Shown: in pieces, positions 47,090 to 55,911 of the stretch
Layout: every line of letters begins with the position of its first letter
Numbering within the stretch: position 1 is the first letter of the stretch
Assembly (NCBI GenBank): GCA_036154955.1
Contig: JAYZWL010000060.1
Span: forward strand, 62,001-126,000
Direction: 5' to 3'
Length of the DNA: 64,000 nt
Origin: Albimonas sp036154955
Lineage (GTDB): Bacteria > Pseudomonadota > Alphaproteobacteria > Rhodobacterales > Rhodobacteraceae
Notes under the pieces: model-generated
Databases searched by the model: none
Told to the model about the DNA's origin: nothing
The model's input: only the letters and a program-made list of their open reading frames with translations
Made by a program: the position numbers and the translations under genes

Positions 47090-48036
47090 GCCCGGCCCCC
47101 GCGCAGGCGCGGGTCGATCAGCGCATAGGCCACGTCCACCAGCAGGGTGACGGCGACCACCGCGACGACCAGCAGCAGGACCACGGATTTCACCACGATA
47201 AGGTCCTGCTGGATCACCCCCTGGAACACCAGCCGTCCGAGGCCCGGCAGGAAGAACACGTTCTCGATGATGATCGCCCCCGCCATCAGGAACGAGAACT
47301 GCATCCCGATGATCGTCACCACCGGGATCAGCGCGTTGCGCAGCGCGTGGCGGCGGATGGCCTGGCCGCGGCTCAGCCCCTTGGCGCGGGCGGTGCGCAT
47401 CCAGTCCTCGCCCAGCGCGTCGAGCAGGGCGGACCGCATCACGCGGGCGAGGATCGCGGCCTGGGGCAGGGCCAGCGCCACCGCCGGCAGGGTCAGCGCC
47501 TTGATCGCCGGCCAGAACCCGGCCTCCCATCCCGGGAAACCGCCGGCGGAGAACAGTTGCAGGACCGTGGAGAACAGGATCACCAGCAGCATGGCGAACC
47601 AGAAATTCGGGGTGGCGATGCCGACCTGCGTCAGCCCCATCACCGCGTAGTCCCCCGCCCGTCCGCGGCGCGACGCGGCGAAGATCCCGGCCGGGAGCGC
47701 GATCAGCGTCGACAGCGTCAGCGCGTAGACGGTCAGCGGCGCGCTGACCGCCAGCCGCTCCGCCACCAGCTCGGCCACCGGGGTCTTGTAGGTGTAGGAC
47801 GTCCCGAGATCGCCCTGCGCGAGATCGCCCAGCCAGGCCGCGTAGCGCATGACCAGCGGCGCGTTCAGCCCCAGCTCCCGCCGCAGCGCCTCCACCGCCG
47901 CGGGGTCGGCGTTCATGCCCATCATGGTCAGCGCCGGGTCGCCGGGCGCGACCTCGATCAGCAGGAAGATCGCCAGGGTGGCGGCCAGAAGAGTGAGCGC
48001 GAGCGACAGCGCCCGCCGGGCGAGATAGGCGAGCAT
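47086..48036 (-). CDS. Peptide/nickel-type ABC importer permease (DppB-like)
   Basis: A 316-residue permease, complete at the start MLAYLARRALSLALTLLAATL. The DppB-type pattern RRELGLNAPLVMRY, GDLGTSYTYKTPV and EAA loop DWMRTARAKGLSRGQAIRRHALRN is present. About six hydrophobic segments. It overlaps the DppC-like gene by 4 bp, and the GNAT gene ends 4 bp upstream of its start. Confidence 0.94.
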   Translation of the reverse strand: MLAYLARRALSLALTLLAATLAIFLLIEVAPGDPALTMMGMNADPAAVEALRRELGLNAPLVMRYAAWLGDLAQGDLGTSYTYKTPVAELVAERLAVSAPLTVYALTLSTLIALPAGIFAASRRGRAGDYAVMGLTQVGIATPNFWFAMLLVILFSTVLQLFSAGGFPGWEAGFWPAIKALTLPAVALALPQAAILARVMRSALLDALGEDWMRTARAKGLSRGQAIRRHALRNALIPVVTIIGMQFSFLMAGAIIIENVFFLPGLGRLVFQGVIQQDLIVVKSVVLLLVVAVVAVTLLVDVAYALIDPRLRGGRA

Positions 48037-48040
48037 GGGA

Positions 48041-48529
48041 TCAGTCGGCGAGGTCGTCGAAGGCGCGGGCGTAGGTCAGCGGCCCCTTGGCCGCAAGCGC
48101 GCCGGGGACCAGCTCCACCGCCATCAGGAACGGTCCGGCATAGGGAGAGGCGAAGCCGCGCGCCGTCTGGGTGTGGAAGCCGAAGCGGGCGTAATAGGGC
48201 GGGTCGCCCAGCACGAAGACCGCATGCGCGCCGGACGCCTTCGCCCGGGCCAGCCCCTCGCGCACCAGCGCCGCCCCGATGCCGCGCCCATGCAGGTCGG
48301 GCCGGACCGAGACCGGGGCCAGCGCCATCGCCCCGGCGGGCGCCGTCAGGGGCGAGAGCATGACATGGCCCGCGACCTCCCCGTCGCGCTCCGCGACCAG
48401 AGAAATCGCGCCGGGCGCCTCGCCCCGCAGCCGGTCGACCAGCCGCGCCTCGTCCTCCCGCCCGAAGGCGGCCTCGATCACCCGCCGGATATGGGGCAGG
48501 TCGGCGACGGTCTCGGCGCGAAGCTGCAT
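48041..48529 (-). CDS. GNAT family N-acetyltransferase
   Basis: A 162-residue acetyl-CoA-dependent acetyltransferase. The acetyl-CoA pyrophosphate loop reads RPDLHGRGIGAALV (residues about 77-90), followed by FVLGDPPYYARFGF, typical of the YhbS-like subgroup. It is placed inside the ABC importer operon, 4 bp from the permease, so its substrate may be linked to what the importer takes up (inference). Confidence 0.9.
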   Translation of the reverse strand: MQLRAETVADLPHIRRVIEAAFGREDEARLVDRLRGEAPGAISLVAERDGEVAGHVMLSPLTAPAGAMALAPVSVRPDLHGRGIGAALVREGLARAKASGAHAVFVLGDPPYYARFGFHTQTARGFASPYAGPFLMAVELVPGALAAKGPLTYARAFDDLAD

Positions 48530-48778
48530 CGGGGTCTCCCGGTGTCTCCCGGTCGCGGGCGGGCGGCGGTCCGGCGAAGCGCCGCCGTCAGGAGCCGAGC
48601 CTAGCGCCGCGCGGCGCCCGGCGCCAAGGTCGCGCCGACCCCGGGCGGAGGCGACGGCGCCGCAGGCGACCCGGTTTCCGCGCCGGCGCGGCGGGCGGGG
48701 GCCGCCCGCGCGCGCTTCGGCGCCGGCTTGCGCGCGGGCCGCGGCGCGGAAGGCCGGAGAGGGTCGGGGGATCGGGGA
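48530..48778. other. Gap inside the ABC importer operon
   Basis: A 249-bp GC-rich stretch between the GNAT gene and the upstream membrane-protein gene. I see no gene, terminator or clear promoter; shadow frames through it are Arg/Pro-rich and unlikely to be coding. Confidence 0.3.
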
Positions 48779-49315
48779 TCAGGGGCGTGCGGCGAGGCGC
48801 TTCTTCAGTTCGCGCGCCAGCCAGAACCGGCCTTCCAGCCAGGGCGACAGCTCCAGCACCCGCCCGCCGCGGAAGGCGATGCGGGCGGTGCGGTCATCCT
48901 CCGACACGCCGGTCGCCTCGGCGAGGTTCATCGCATACCGCTCCCCCAGCAGGTTGCGCGACACGATGCGCTCCCAGCTCACCGTCACCTTCTCCGACAG
49001 CTGCACCGCGCGCCGCCCCGCCACCGCGCCGACGACGAGGAACAGGAGCCAGTGCCAGAAGGTTTCCGCGACGCCCTCGCCCGCCGCCATCCGCTCGAAC
49101 AACGCCCGGCCGATCAGCGCCTCCACCGCGGCGAGGCCGGCGAACCACCACCAGGCGGCGTTGGAGGCGGTGAGCACCGTCGCCGTTCCCTCCCGCAGCG
49201 GCTCGTCCCATGCCCGACGCTGGGCGGCGCGGAATTCCAGCTGGCTGCCGAGATTGCGCCAGACGAGGAAGGCGATGCCGAGAACCATCACGGCGAGCGC
49301 GAGGCGGACGATCAT
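48779..49315 (-). CDS. Unrecognised membrane protein
   Basis: A 178-residue protein with an N-terminal membrane segment (residues 3-20), a second around 52-70 and a third around 85-100. After these comes a domain of about 75 residues (VTVSWERIVSRNLLGERYAMNLAEATGV, then ARIAFRGGRVLELSPWLEG) whose strand-rich pattern looks like a bacterial PH domain, ending in a basic helix. I do not recognise a named family. It sits between the binding-protein gene and the GNAT gene of the ABC importer set. Confidence 0.7.
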   Translation of the reverse strand: MIVRLALAVMVLGIAFLVWRNLGSQLEFRAAQRRAWDEPLREGTATVLTASNAAWWWFAGLAAVEALIGRALFERMAAGEGVAETFWHWLLFLVVGAVAGRRAVQLSEKVTVSWERIVSRNLLGERYAMNLAEATGVSEDDRTARIAFRGGRVLELSPWLEGRFWLARELKKRLAARP

Positions 49316-49339
49316 GGCGGGGCTCCTCCCGGAACGCGG

Positions 49340-49370
49340 AAACGGGCCGGAGGTCGCCCCCGGCCCGTTT
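49340..49370. terminator. Hairpin terminator downstream of the binding-protein gene
   Basis: AAACGGGCCGG and CCGGCCCGTTT form a perfect 11-bp stem around nine bases, 76 bp past the binding-protein stop. The T-run is short (TTT), so efficiency is uncertain. It would separate the highly expressed binding protein from the permease genes downstream. Confidence 0.6.
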
Positions 49371-49445
49371 CAAGATAGGGGCGCGCGGCCCCGCTTCCCA
49401 TAGGGTCGTCCGCGCGGGCGGCCCGCCGGCCGGCCCGCCGACCGG

Positions 49446-50918
49446 TCAGTCGGCCCAGTGAACCGCGGTCAGGTCGTTGGCCTGGGTCGGCTGGTTATGC
49501 CACATCCCGGTCAGTCCCTTCTTCCAGACCCCGATCTTGCCGAGCTGGAACAGGTAGCCGTTCACCGCGTCCTCCGCGATCATCGTCTCGGCCTGCTTGA
49601 GGATCGCGTTCCGCTCCGCCTCGTCGGCGGTGGCGTTCAGCGCCTCCATCAGCGCCCGGAACTCCGGCTTGTCATAGCCGAAATAATAGTCCGGCCGGGC
49701 GTAGATGTTGATGTCGCGCGGCTCGGTATGGCTGACGATGGTGAGGTCGAAGTCCTTGCCCTTGAACACCTGTTCCAGCCACTGCGCCCATTCGACGGGG
49801 ATGATCTGGAGGCGGACGCCCACCTCGCGAAGCTGGGCGGCGACCACCTCGCCGCCGCGGCGGGCGTAGGCGGGGGGCGGCAGCTTCAGCGTGGCGTCGA
49901 AGCCGTCGGGGAAGCCCGCCTCGGCCAGCAGCGCCTTCGCCTTCTCCGGGTCGTGGGGATAGAGGCCCGACAGGTCCTCGAACGCCGGTCCGTGCGGCGG
50001 GTAATGGGTGAAGATCGGCGTGCCGACCCCGAACATCGCCCCGTCGACGATGGCCTGCCGGTCCAGCGCATGGGCGATGGCCTGCCGGACCTTGAGCTGG
50101 TCGAAGGGCGGCTTCTTGTTGTTGGTCCCGAGAATGGTCTCGCCCTCGGACGAGCCCATCACCACCTCGAAACGGGGATCAGCCTCGATCTGGGGCAGGG
50201 TCTCGGGGCTGGGCCAGCCGGGGAAGCCGTCCACGTCGCCCGCCATCAGCGCGGCCAGCGCCGCCGTGGGGTCGGAGATGAACTTGAAGGTCGCCCGGTC
50301 CAGCTTCGCCGGCTCCCCCCAGTAATCGGGGTTCTTCTCCAGCGTGATCGAGGCGCCCTTGGCCCAGTCCCTGAACACGAAGGGCCCGGTGCCGACGGGG
50401 TGGGTGGCGTTGCCGTCGGCGGAAGCCGGGTCCACGATCACCGCGTCCCCCCAGCCCATGTTGAACAGGAAGGCGCCGGTGGGCCGCTTGAGGGTGATGG
50501 TCACCGTGGCGGGGTCGGTGGCCTCGACCGACTCGATGGGTTCGAACAGCGCCTTCTGGGCGTTCTGGCTGTCCGCGGCCATCGCCCGGTCGAAGGAGAA
50601 CTTCACGTCCGAGGCGTCGAACGCCGCCCCGTCGTGGAACGTCGCGCCCTCCACCAGGTGGAAGGTGTAGACCAGCCCGTCTTCCGAGATGTCCCAGCTT
50701 CGCGCCAGCGCCGGCTGCGGGGCGCCGGTTTCGTCGATGCGGGTCAGCCCCTCGAACACGTTGGCGTAGACCACCTCGTCGATGGCCGCGGCGGCGCCGG
50801 CGGTGGGGTCGAGATTGGGCGGCTCCAGCGCCACGCCGAGGGTCAGGTCGGTTTTCGCGGCCTGGGCGGCGCCGGCCAGAAGCGCGGCGGCGGCGACGCC
50901 GAGAAGCAGGCGTTTCAT
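49446..50918 (-). CDS. ABC importer substrate-binding protein (family 5)
   Basis: A 490-residue periplasmic binding protein with the signal peptide MKRLLLGVAAAALLAGAAQA. The SBP_bac_5 pattern is clear: LEPPNLDPTAGAAAAIDEVV, FEGLTRIDETG, YTFHLVEGATFHDG, VGTGPFVFRDW and the C-terminal NDLTAVHWAD. Members bind peptides, nickel, glutathione or opines; the ligand here is not decidable from sequence. ATG 50918 has GGGAG 6 bases upstream; the longer open frame is not supported. It heads the importer gene set. Confidence 0.93.
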   Translation of the reverse strand: MKRLLLGVAAAALLAGAAQAAKTDLTLGVALEPPNLDPTAGAAAAIDEVVYANVFEGLTRIDETGAPQPALARSWDISEDGLVYTFHLVEGATFHDGAAFDASDVKFSFDRAMAADSQNAQKALFEPIESVEATDPATVTITLKRPTGAFLFNMGWGDAVIVDPASADGNATHPVGTGPFVFRDWAKGASITLEKNPDYWGEPAKLDRATFKFISDPTAALAALMAGDVDGFPGWPSPETLPQIEADPRFEVVMGSSEGETILGTNNKKPPFDQLKVRQAIAHALDRQAIVDGAMFGVGTPIFTHYPPHGPAFEDLSGLYPHDPEKAKALLAEAGFPDGFDATLKLPPPAYARRGGEVVAAQLREVGVRLQIIPVEWAQWLEQVFKGKDFDLTIVSHTEPRDINIYARPDYYFGYDKPEFRALMEALNATADEAERNAILKQAETMIAEDAVNGYLFQLGKIGVWKKGLTGMWHNQPTQANDLTAVHWAD

Positions 50919-51187
50919 GCGGGTCTCCCGTCGGGGGCGCGGTCGGCCTGCGCCCGGTCGTTGAGGGTCTTCGTTCGAGATCCGCCTCGCCTCCGACGCG
51001 GCCGGCGAGGAGGCCGGGCGCCGCAGGGAGGGCGAGGCATCATCGGCGGGATGGCCCCCGAGGTCCAGCGCGCCGAAGCGCCGGCGCCCCGAGTTCGGGG
51101 GGCCGGAGCTCGGGGGCGCATGAACCCTTTCGGGTCGCGGGCGCACTCATCCGCAGATGACGCCGCCGCCCCCGACGGAGACCCCCG
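50919..51187. other. Divergent region between binding-protein and DUF1127 genes
   Basis: A 269-bp gap carrying the promoters of the ABC importer set and of the DUF1127 gene. I see no clear operator, hairpin or gene in it. Confidence 0.35.
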
Positions 51188-51478
51188 ATGCTTCAGCGAT
51201 TCCTAGAGATCAGCGAGGATGATTACGCGCTGGAACCCCGGCTGCCGAGCCTGGCCGACGCGTGGGAGGCGCTGGTCGCGGTTCCCGCCGCCGCGCTGAT
51301 CGCCGCGCATCGCCGCCGGCGGGACCTGCGCCGCCTGCGCGCGCTGCCCGACCGTCTGCTGGCCGATATGGGCCTGACCCGCGACGGGGTGGAGCAGGCC
51401 GTGGCCCGCGGGACCTTCCGAGACCCGTTCCGCACCCCGTCCGGGGCGCGGATCAGTTGTCCATCTTCAGGGCGTTGA
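51188..51478 (+). CDS. DUF1127 small protein
   Basis: A 96-residue protein with the Arg-rich DUF1127 helix pair RRDLRRLRALPDRLLADMGLTRDGVEQ (residues 43-69). In related bacteria small DUF1127 proteins affect RNA turnover and phosphate or nitrogen metabolism. The 40-residue N-terminal extension is hydrophobic-acidic and not part of the domain. The last 26 bp overlap the 3' end of lepA on the other strand. Confidence 0.82.
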   Translation: MLQRFLEISEDDYALEPRLPSLADAWEALVAVPAAALIAAHRRRRDLRRLRALPDRLLADMGLTRDGVEQAVARGTFRDPFRTPSGARISCPSSGR

Positions 51479-53252
51479 TGAAGGCTTCCTGCGGGATGTC
51501 GACCTTGCCGAACTGGCGCATCTTCTTCTTGCCGGCCTTCTGCTTGTCCAGCAGCTTGCGCTTGCGGGTCGCGTCGCCGCCGTAGCACTTGGCGGTCACG
51601 TCCTTGCGCATCGCCCGGATCGTCTCGCGCGCGATCACCCGGCCGCCGATGGCCGCCTGCACCGGCACCTTGAACATGTGCGGGGGGATCAGCTCCTTGA
51701 GCTTCTCGCACATCGCGCGCCCGCGCATCTCGGCCCGGTCGCGGTGGACGATGGTCGACAGCGCGTCCACCGGCTCGTCGTTCACCAGGATCGACATCTT
51801 CACCAGGTTCTCGGGCCGGTAGCCCTCGATCTGGTAGTCGAAGGACGCGTAGCCCTTGGTCACCGATTTCAGGCGGTCGTAGAAGTCGAACACCACCTCG
51901 TTCAGCGGCAGGTCGTAGACCACCATCGCCCGCGACCCGGCATAGGTCAGATCGCGCTGCTGGCCGCGGCGGTCCTCGCAGAGCTTGAGCACCGCGCCCA
52001 GATACTCGTCCGGCACCAGGATCGTCGCCTTGATCCACGGCTCCTGGATCGCTTCGATATGGGTCGGGTCGGGCATGTCGGCGGGGTTGTGCATCTCCCG
52101 CACCGAGCCGTCGCGCATCACCAGCTTGTAGACCACCGAGGGCGCGGTGGTGATCAGGTCGATGTCGTATTCCCGCTCCAGCCGGTCCCGGATCACCTCC
52201 AGATGCAGGAGGCCGAGGAACCCGCAGCGGAAGCCGAAGCCGAGCGCGGCTGAGGTCTCCATCTCCGAGGAGAAGGAGGCGTCGTTCAGCGCCAGCTTTT
52301 CGATCGCCTCGCGCATGTCCTCGAAATCGGCGGCGTCCACCGGGAACATGCCGCAGAACACCACGGGGATGGAGGGTTTGAAGCCCGGCAGCATCTCCGC
52401 GCAGGGCTTGCGCTCGTGGGTGATGGTGTCGCCGACGCGGGTGTCGCGGACCTGCTTGATCGAGGCGGTGAGGAAGCCGAGCTCCCCCGGCCCCAGCTCC
52501 GCCCAGTCCTTCATGACGGGCGAGAACACGCCCACCCGGTCGACCTGGTAGTCGGCCTTGGTGGACATCATGCGGATCTTGTCGCCCTTCTTCAGCACGC
52601 CGTCGCGGATGCGCACCAGCACGACGACGCCCAGATAGGCGTCATACCAGCTGTCCACCAGCATGGCCTTGAGCGGCGCGTCGCGGTCGCCCGTCGGGGC
52701 GGGCAGGCGCTTGACGATGGCCTCCAGCACCTCGGGGATGCCGAGGCCGGACTTGGCGGAGATCAGGACGGAATCCTCGGCGTCGATGCCGATCACGTCC
52801 TCGATCTGCTCCTTCACCCGGTCGGGCTCGGCGGCGGGGAGGTCGATCTTGTTGAGGACCGGCACGATCTCGTGCCCCGCGTCGATGGCCTGGTAGACGT
52901 TGGCGAGCGTCTGCGCCTCGACCCCCTGGGAGGCGTCGACGACCAGCAGGGACCCCTCGACCGCGCGCATCGACCGGCTGACCTCGTAGGCGAAGTCCAC
53001 ATGACCGGGGGTGTCGATCAGGTTGAGGACATAGTCCTGCCCGTCGGCGGCGGTGTAGTTCAGGCGCACGGTCTGCGCCTTGATGGTGATCCCGCGCTCC
53101 CGCTCGAGCTCCATGTTGTCGAGCACCTGCTCCTTCATCTCACGGTCCGTCAGCCCGCCGGTGATCTGGATCAGCCGGTCGGCGAGGGTGGATTTGCCGT
53201 GGTCGATATGGGCCACGATGGAGAAGTTGCGGATTCGGGAAAGCTCGGTCAT
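51453..53252 (-). CDS. lepA: Elongation factor 4 (LepA)
   Basis: A 599-residue ribosome-bound GTPase that back-translocates or helps assemble ribosomes. G1 AHIDHGKS is at 14-21, G3 DTPGHVDF and G4 NKID are intact, and the unique C-terminal domain ends in QFGKVDIPQEAFINALKMDN. Exact family length supports ATG 53252; the 219 extra codons upstream belong to the antisense of DUF2867 and are not real. Confidence 0.98.
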   Translation of the reverse strand: MTELSRIRNFSIVAHIDHGKSTLADRLIQITGGLTDREMKEQVLDNMELERERGITIKAQTVRLNYTAADGQDYVLNLIDTPGHVDFAYEVSRSMRAVEGSLLVVDASQGVEAQTLANVYQAIDAGHEIVPVLNKIDLPAAEPDRVKEQIEDVIGIDAEDSVLISAKSGLGIPEVLEAIVKRLPAPTGDRDAPLKAMLVDSWYDAYLGVVVLVRIRDGVLKKGDKIRMMSTKADYQVDRVGVFSPVMKDWAELGPGELGFLTASIKQVRDTRVGDTITHERKPCAEMLPGFKPSIPVVFCGMFPVDAADFEDMREAIEKLALNDASFSSEMETSAALGFGFRCGFLGLLHLEVIRDRLEREYDIDLITTAPSVVYKLVMRDGSVREMHNPADMPDPTHIEAIQEPWIKATILVPDEYLGAVLKLCEDRRGQQRDLTYAGSRAMVVYDLPLNEVVFDFYDRLKSVTKGYASFDYQIEGYRPENLVKMSILVNDEPVDALSTIVHRDRAEMRGRAMCEKLKELIPPHMFKVPVQAAIGGRVIARETIRAMRKDVTAKCYGGDATRKRKLLDKQKAGKKKMRQFGKVDIPQEAFINALKMDN

Positions 53253-53284
53253 GCGCAGGCTTTTGAGGCCGGCCGGAGGGCGCG

Positions 53285-53779
53285 TCAAGCGGGCTGAGAC
53301 AGGCGTGAGAGGCAGGCGCGCACGATCAGCACATGGAAGGGCAGGATCGTGGCCAGATAGACCCGGCCGAGCCGGTTGCGGCGGCGCACCCAGGTCGCGA
53401 GCTGCACGGTCCCGGGCGCCCCGGCCGGGCGGATCACCGCGGCGCGGAAATCCAGATGGGCGTCGTCGGCGCCCATCACCACCTCCGCCGGGCCGGAGGA
53501 GAGCAGCGGGAAGACCCCGATGCGCGCGGGCCCGGCCCGGGCGGCGAGTTCGCGGGAGGTCTTGAGGCCCAGCGGCGCGACGGCGGCGTCGCGCATCCGC
53601 ATCAGCAGGCGGGCCCAGCCGGGAAGGGCGGAAAACATCTCCCGCGCCAGGGCCTCGACCGGCTGGCCGTCGCGGTCCGGATGCAGGCGCGCCGCGTAGC
53701 AGTCGAGAAAGTCGCCGGGGACGCGCAGCGCGTGCAGCGCGCTTTCCGGAGCGAGGGGGGAGGACGATACGGCGGACAT
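53285..53779 (-). CDS. DUF2867 family protein
   Basis: A 164-residue protein of the DUF2867 family, recognised by YAARLHPDRDGQPVEALAREMF, IGVFPLLSSGPAEVVMGADDAHLDFR and the closing RRNRLGRVYLATILPFHVLIVR. The family is widespread in Rhodobacterales and its function is unknown. ATG 53779 has GGAG 8 bases upstream. It lies 32 bp upstream of lepA on the same strand and may share its transcript. Confidence 0.82.
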   Translation of the reverse strand: MSAVSSSPLAPESALHALRVPGDFLDCYAARLHPDRDGQPVEALAREMFSALPGWARLLMRMRDAAVAPLGLKTSRELAARAGPARIGVFPLLSSGPAEVVMGADDAHLDFRAAVIRPAGAPGTVQLATWVRRRNRLGRVYLATILPFHVLIVRACLSRLSQPA

Positions 53780-53989
53780 GCTTCGGTCTCCGGCGCCGGG
53801 AGGGCGCGCGGGCATCATGGCGCCGCGACGGCGGCCGACCCATGCGGCCCGGCGCCCGTGCTCCGCCCTCGCGCGGGCTTGGTTGCGCGCGGCCTCGCGC
53901 AATGGTCATCGACCCGGGCCCGCAACGGCGTTAACCTCTCGATTAAACTGCGGGCGCCGACCCGCGTCAGGCCACCGGGAGGAGCCCCC

Positions 53990-54694
53990 ATGAACTTCGA
54001 CGACGTCGTCAACGGCCGCCGCAGCACCCGCGGCTTCCTGAAGAAACCCGTGCCCCGCGCGCTGGTGGAGGAGGTGATCGCGCTGGCCTCCCGCGCGCCG
54101 TCCTCGATGAACACCCAGCCCTGGCACCTGCATGTGGTGACCGGGGAGGCGCTGGACCGCATCCGCAAGGGCAATTCCGAGCGCAACCTCGCCGGCATCC
54201 CGCCCAGCCGCGAGATCCCGACCCACGGCGCCTATCAGGGCGTGCATCGCGACCGGCAGGTCGGCATCGCCAAGCAGCTTTTCGCCGCCATGGGGATCGA
54301 GCGTCACGACGCCGAACGGCGCCAGGACTGGGTGATGCGCGGCTTCCGTCAGTTCGACGCGCCGGTCTCCATCGTGGTGTGCTTCGACAAGAGCCTGGGC
54401 GAGCATGGCGACGCCATCGCCCATTTCGATCTCGGAGCCATCACCTTCGGACTGGTCGCCGCCGCCTGGTCGCGGGGCCTGGGCTGCGTGATCAACGGCC
54501 AGGGCATCATGCAGTCGCCGGTGGTGCGCGAACATGCCCGCATTCCCGACGATCAGCTCATCATGACCTGCGTGGCGCTGGGCTTCCCGGACCCGGACTT
54601 TCCCGCCAACGCCGTCGTCTCCACCCGTCGCCCGGTGGAGGAGATCGCCACCTTCGTCGGCTGGGACGAAACCGCCGACGCCGCGGCGGGCTGA
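53990..54694 (+). CDS. Nitroreductase family protein
   Basis: A 234-residue FMN-dependent NAD(P)H oxidoreductase. The FMN-phosphate motif RRSTRGF is at residues 10-16, and SRAPSSMNTQPWHLHVV and GLGCVINGQGIMQS are conserved family stretches. These enzymes reduce nitro groups, quinones or enones; the substrate is not known. A perfect GGGAGGAG precedes ATG 53990. It is divergent from the DUF2867 gene. Confidence 0.92.
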   Translation: MNFDDVVNGRRSTRGFLKKPVPRALVEEVIALASRAPSSMNTQPWHLHVVTGEALDRIRKGNSERNLAGIPPSREIPTHGAYQGVHRDRQVGIAKQLFAAMGIERHDAERRQDWVMRGFRQFDAPVSIVVCFDKSLGEHGDAIAHFDLGAITFGLVAAAWSRGLGCVINGQGIMQSPVVREHARIPDDQLIMTCVALGFPDPDFPANAVVSTRRPVEEIATFVGWDETADAAAG

Positions 54695-54812
54695 CCTGCA
54701 TCGCGCTCCGTCTCCGGTTCGGCGACGGAGCGTCCGCAAGGCGCTTCTTGTTTCCGGAAGCTGTGGTTGCGATGTTTCGTCAACGCCACGCCCCCGGCCA
54801 ACAGGAGCCGAC

Positions 54813-55334
54813 ATGCCCCAGGACAGCCCCCTTCCCGCCTCCCCGCTCGGCCGCCCGATCGCGGCGGGGACCGGCATCGGCCATGTGCATCTCAAGGTCG
54901 CCTCGCTCGACCGGATGCTGGACTTCTACTGCGGGGTGCTCGGCTTCGAGCTGACCCAGCGTTACGGGACCCAGGCCGCCTTCGTCTCGGCCGGCGGCTA
55001 TCACCACCATATCGGCTTCAACACCTGGGAAAGCGCCGGCGGAAATCCGCCGCCGCCGGGGACCACCGGGCTCTATCATCTGGCGATCCTCTACCCGACG
55101 CGCCGCGACCTCGCCGACGCGCTGGCCCGGCTGATCGCGGCCAAGGTCCCGCTGGACGGCGCCTCCGACCATGGGGTGAGCGAGGCGCTCTACCTCACCG
55201 ACCCGGAGGGCAACGGCGTGGAGCTTTACCGCGACCGGCCGGAAGCGGAATGGCCGCGCGGCGCGAACGGAGAGCTCGCCATGGTGACGGAGCGTCTGGA
55301 CCTGCGGGGTCTGCTGCGCGAACTCGACGGCTGA
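54813..55334 (+). CDS. VOC family (glyoxalase/dioxygenase-fold) protein
   Basis: A 173-residue metal-binding protein of the vicinal-oxygen-chelate fold. The metal ligands are visible: His in GHVHLKV, His in LYHLAI and Glu in GVELYRD. The sequence resembles one half of catechol-2,3-dioxygenase or CatE-type proteins (DPEGNGVELY). AGGAG precedes ATG 54813. It may be cotranscribed with the nitroreductase gene 118 bp upstream. Confidence 0.88.
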   Translation: MPQDSPLPASPLGRPIAAGTGIGHVHLKVASLDRMLDFYCGVLGFELTQRYGTQAAFVSAGGYHHHIGFNTWESAGGNPPPPGTTGLYHLAILYPTRRDLADALARLIAAKVPLDGASDHGVSEALYLTDPEGNGVELYRDRPEAEWPRGANGELAMVTERLDLRGLLRELDG

Positions 55335-55361
55335 GGGCCGGCCTGACCCTGCGCCGCGCCG

Positions 55362-55826
55362 TCACAGACCGCGGCGCAGGCGGTCCACCAAGCCGTCCGC
55401 GGCCTCCTCCAGCATGTCAAGCACCCGCTCGAACCCGTCGGGGCCGCCGTAATAGGGGTCCGGCACCTCGCGTCCGCGGGGACCGTCGGTCTGGTCTAGC
55501 ATCAGTTCCAGCCGGGCGGGCGCGCCGGGCGGGCGCAGCCGGGACAGGTCGGCGAAGTTGCCGCGGTCCATGGCCAGGATCAGGTCGAAGCGGCTGAAAT
55601 CCGATGGCCGCGCCTGGCGGGCGCGCAGGCCGGACAGGTCCACGCCCCGGCGCGCGGCGGCGGCGGTCATGCGCCGGTCCGGCGGCTCGCCCGAATGCCA
55701 GCCGCCGGTTCCGGCGCTGTCGATCTCCACCGCCAGTCCCGCCGCCCCGGCCTTCGCGCGCATCACCCCTTCGGCGGCGGGGGAGCGGCAGATATTGCCG
55801 AGGCAGACGAAGAGCAGGCGGGTCAT
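55362..55826 (-). CDS. Low-molecular-weight protein tyrosine phosphatase
   Basis: A 154-residue phosphatase. The P-loop VCLGNICRSP holds nucleophile Cys8 and Arg14 (CX5R), and the general-acid loop reads DPYYGG. Such enzymes control exopolysaccharide export, heat-shock factors or act as arsenate reductases; no arsenic genes are nearby, so signalling is more likely. It is divergent from the sirtuin gene across only 85 bp. Confidence 0.92.
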   Translation of the reverse strand: MTRLLFVCLGNICRSPAAEGVMRAKAGAAGLAVEIDSAGTGGWHSGEPPDRRMTAAAARRGVDLSGLRARQARPSDFSRFDLILAMDRGNFADLSRLRPPGAPARLELMLDQTDGPRGREVPDPYYGGPDGFERVLDMLEEAADGLVDRLRRGL

Positions 55827-55911
55827 GCGGGCTCCTGAGCGGGTTTCGGGAGAGGGGCGAGCCATGCCATGCTGGCCCCCGGACAAGCGCGGCGCAACCG
55901 GGGAGGACGCC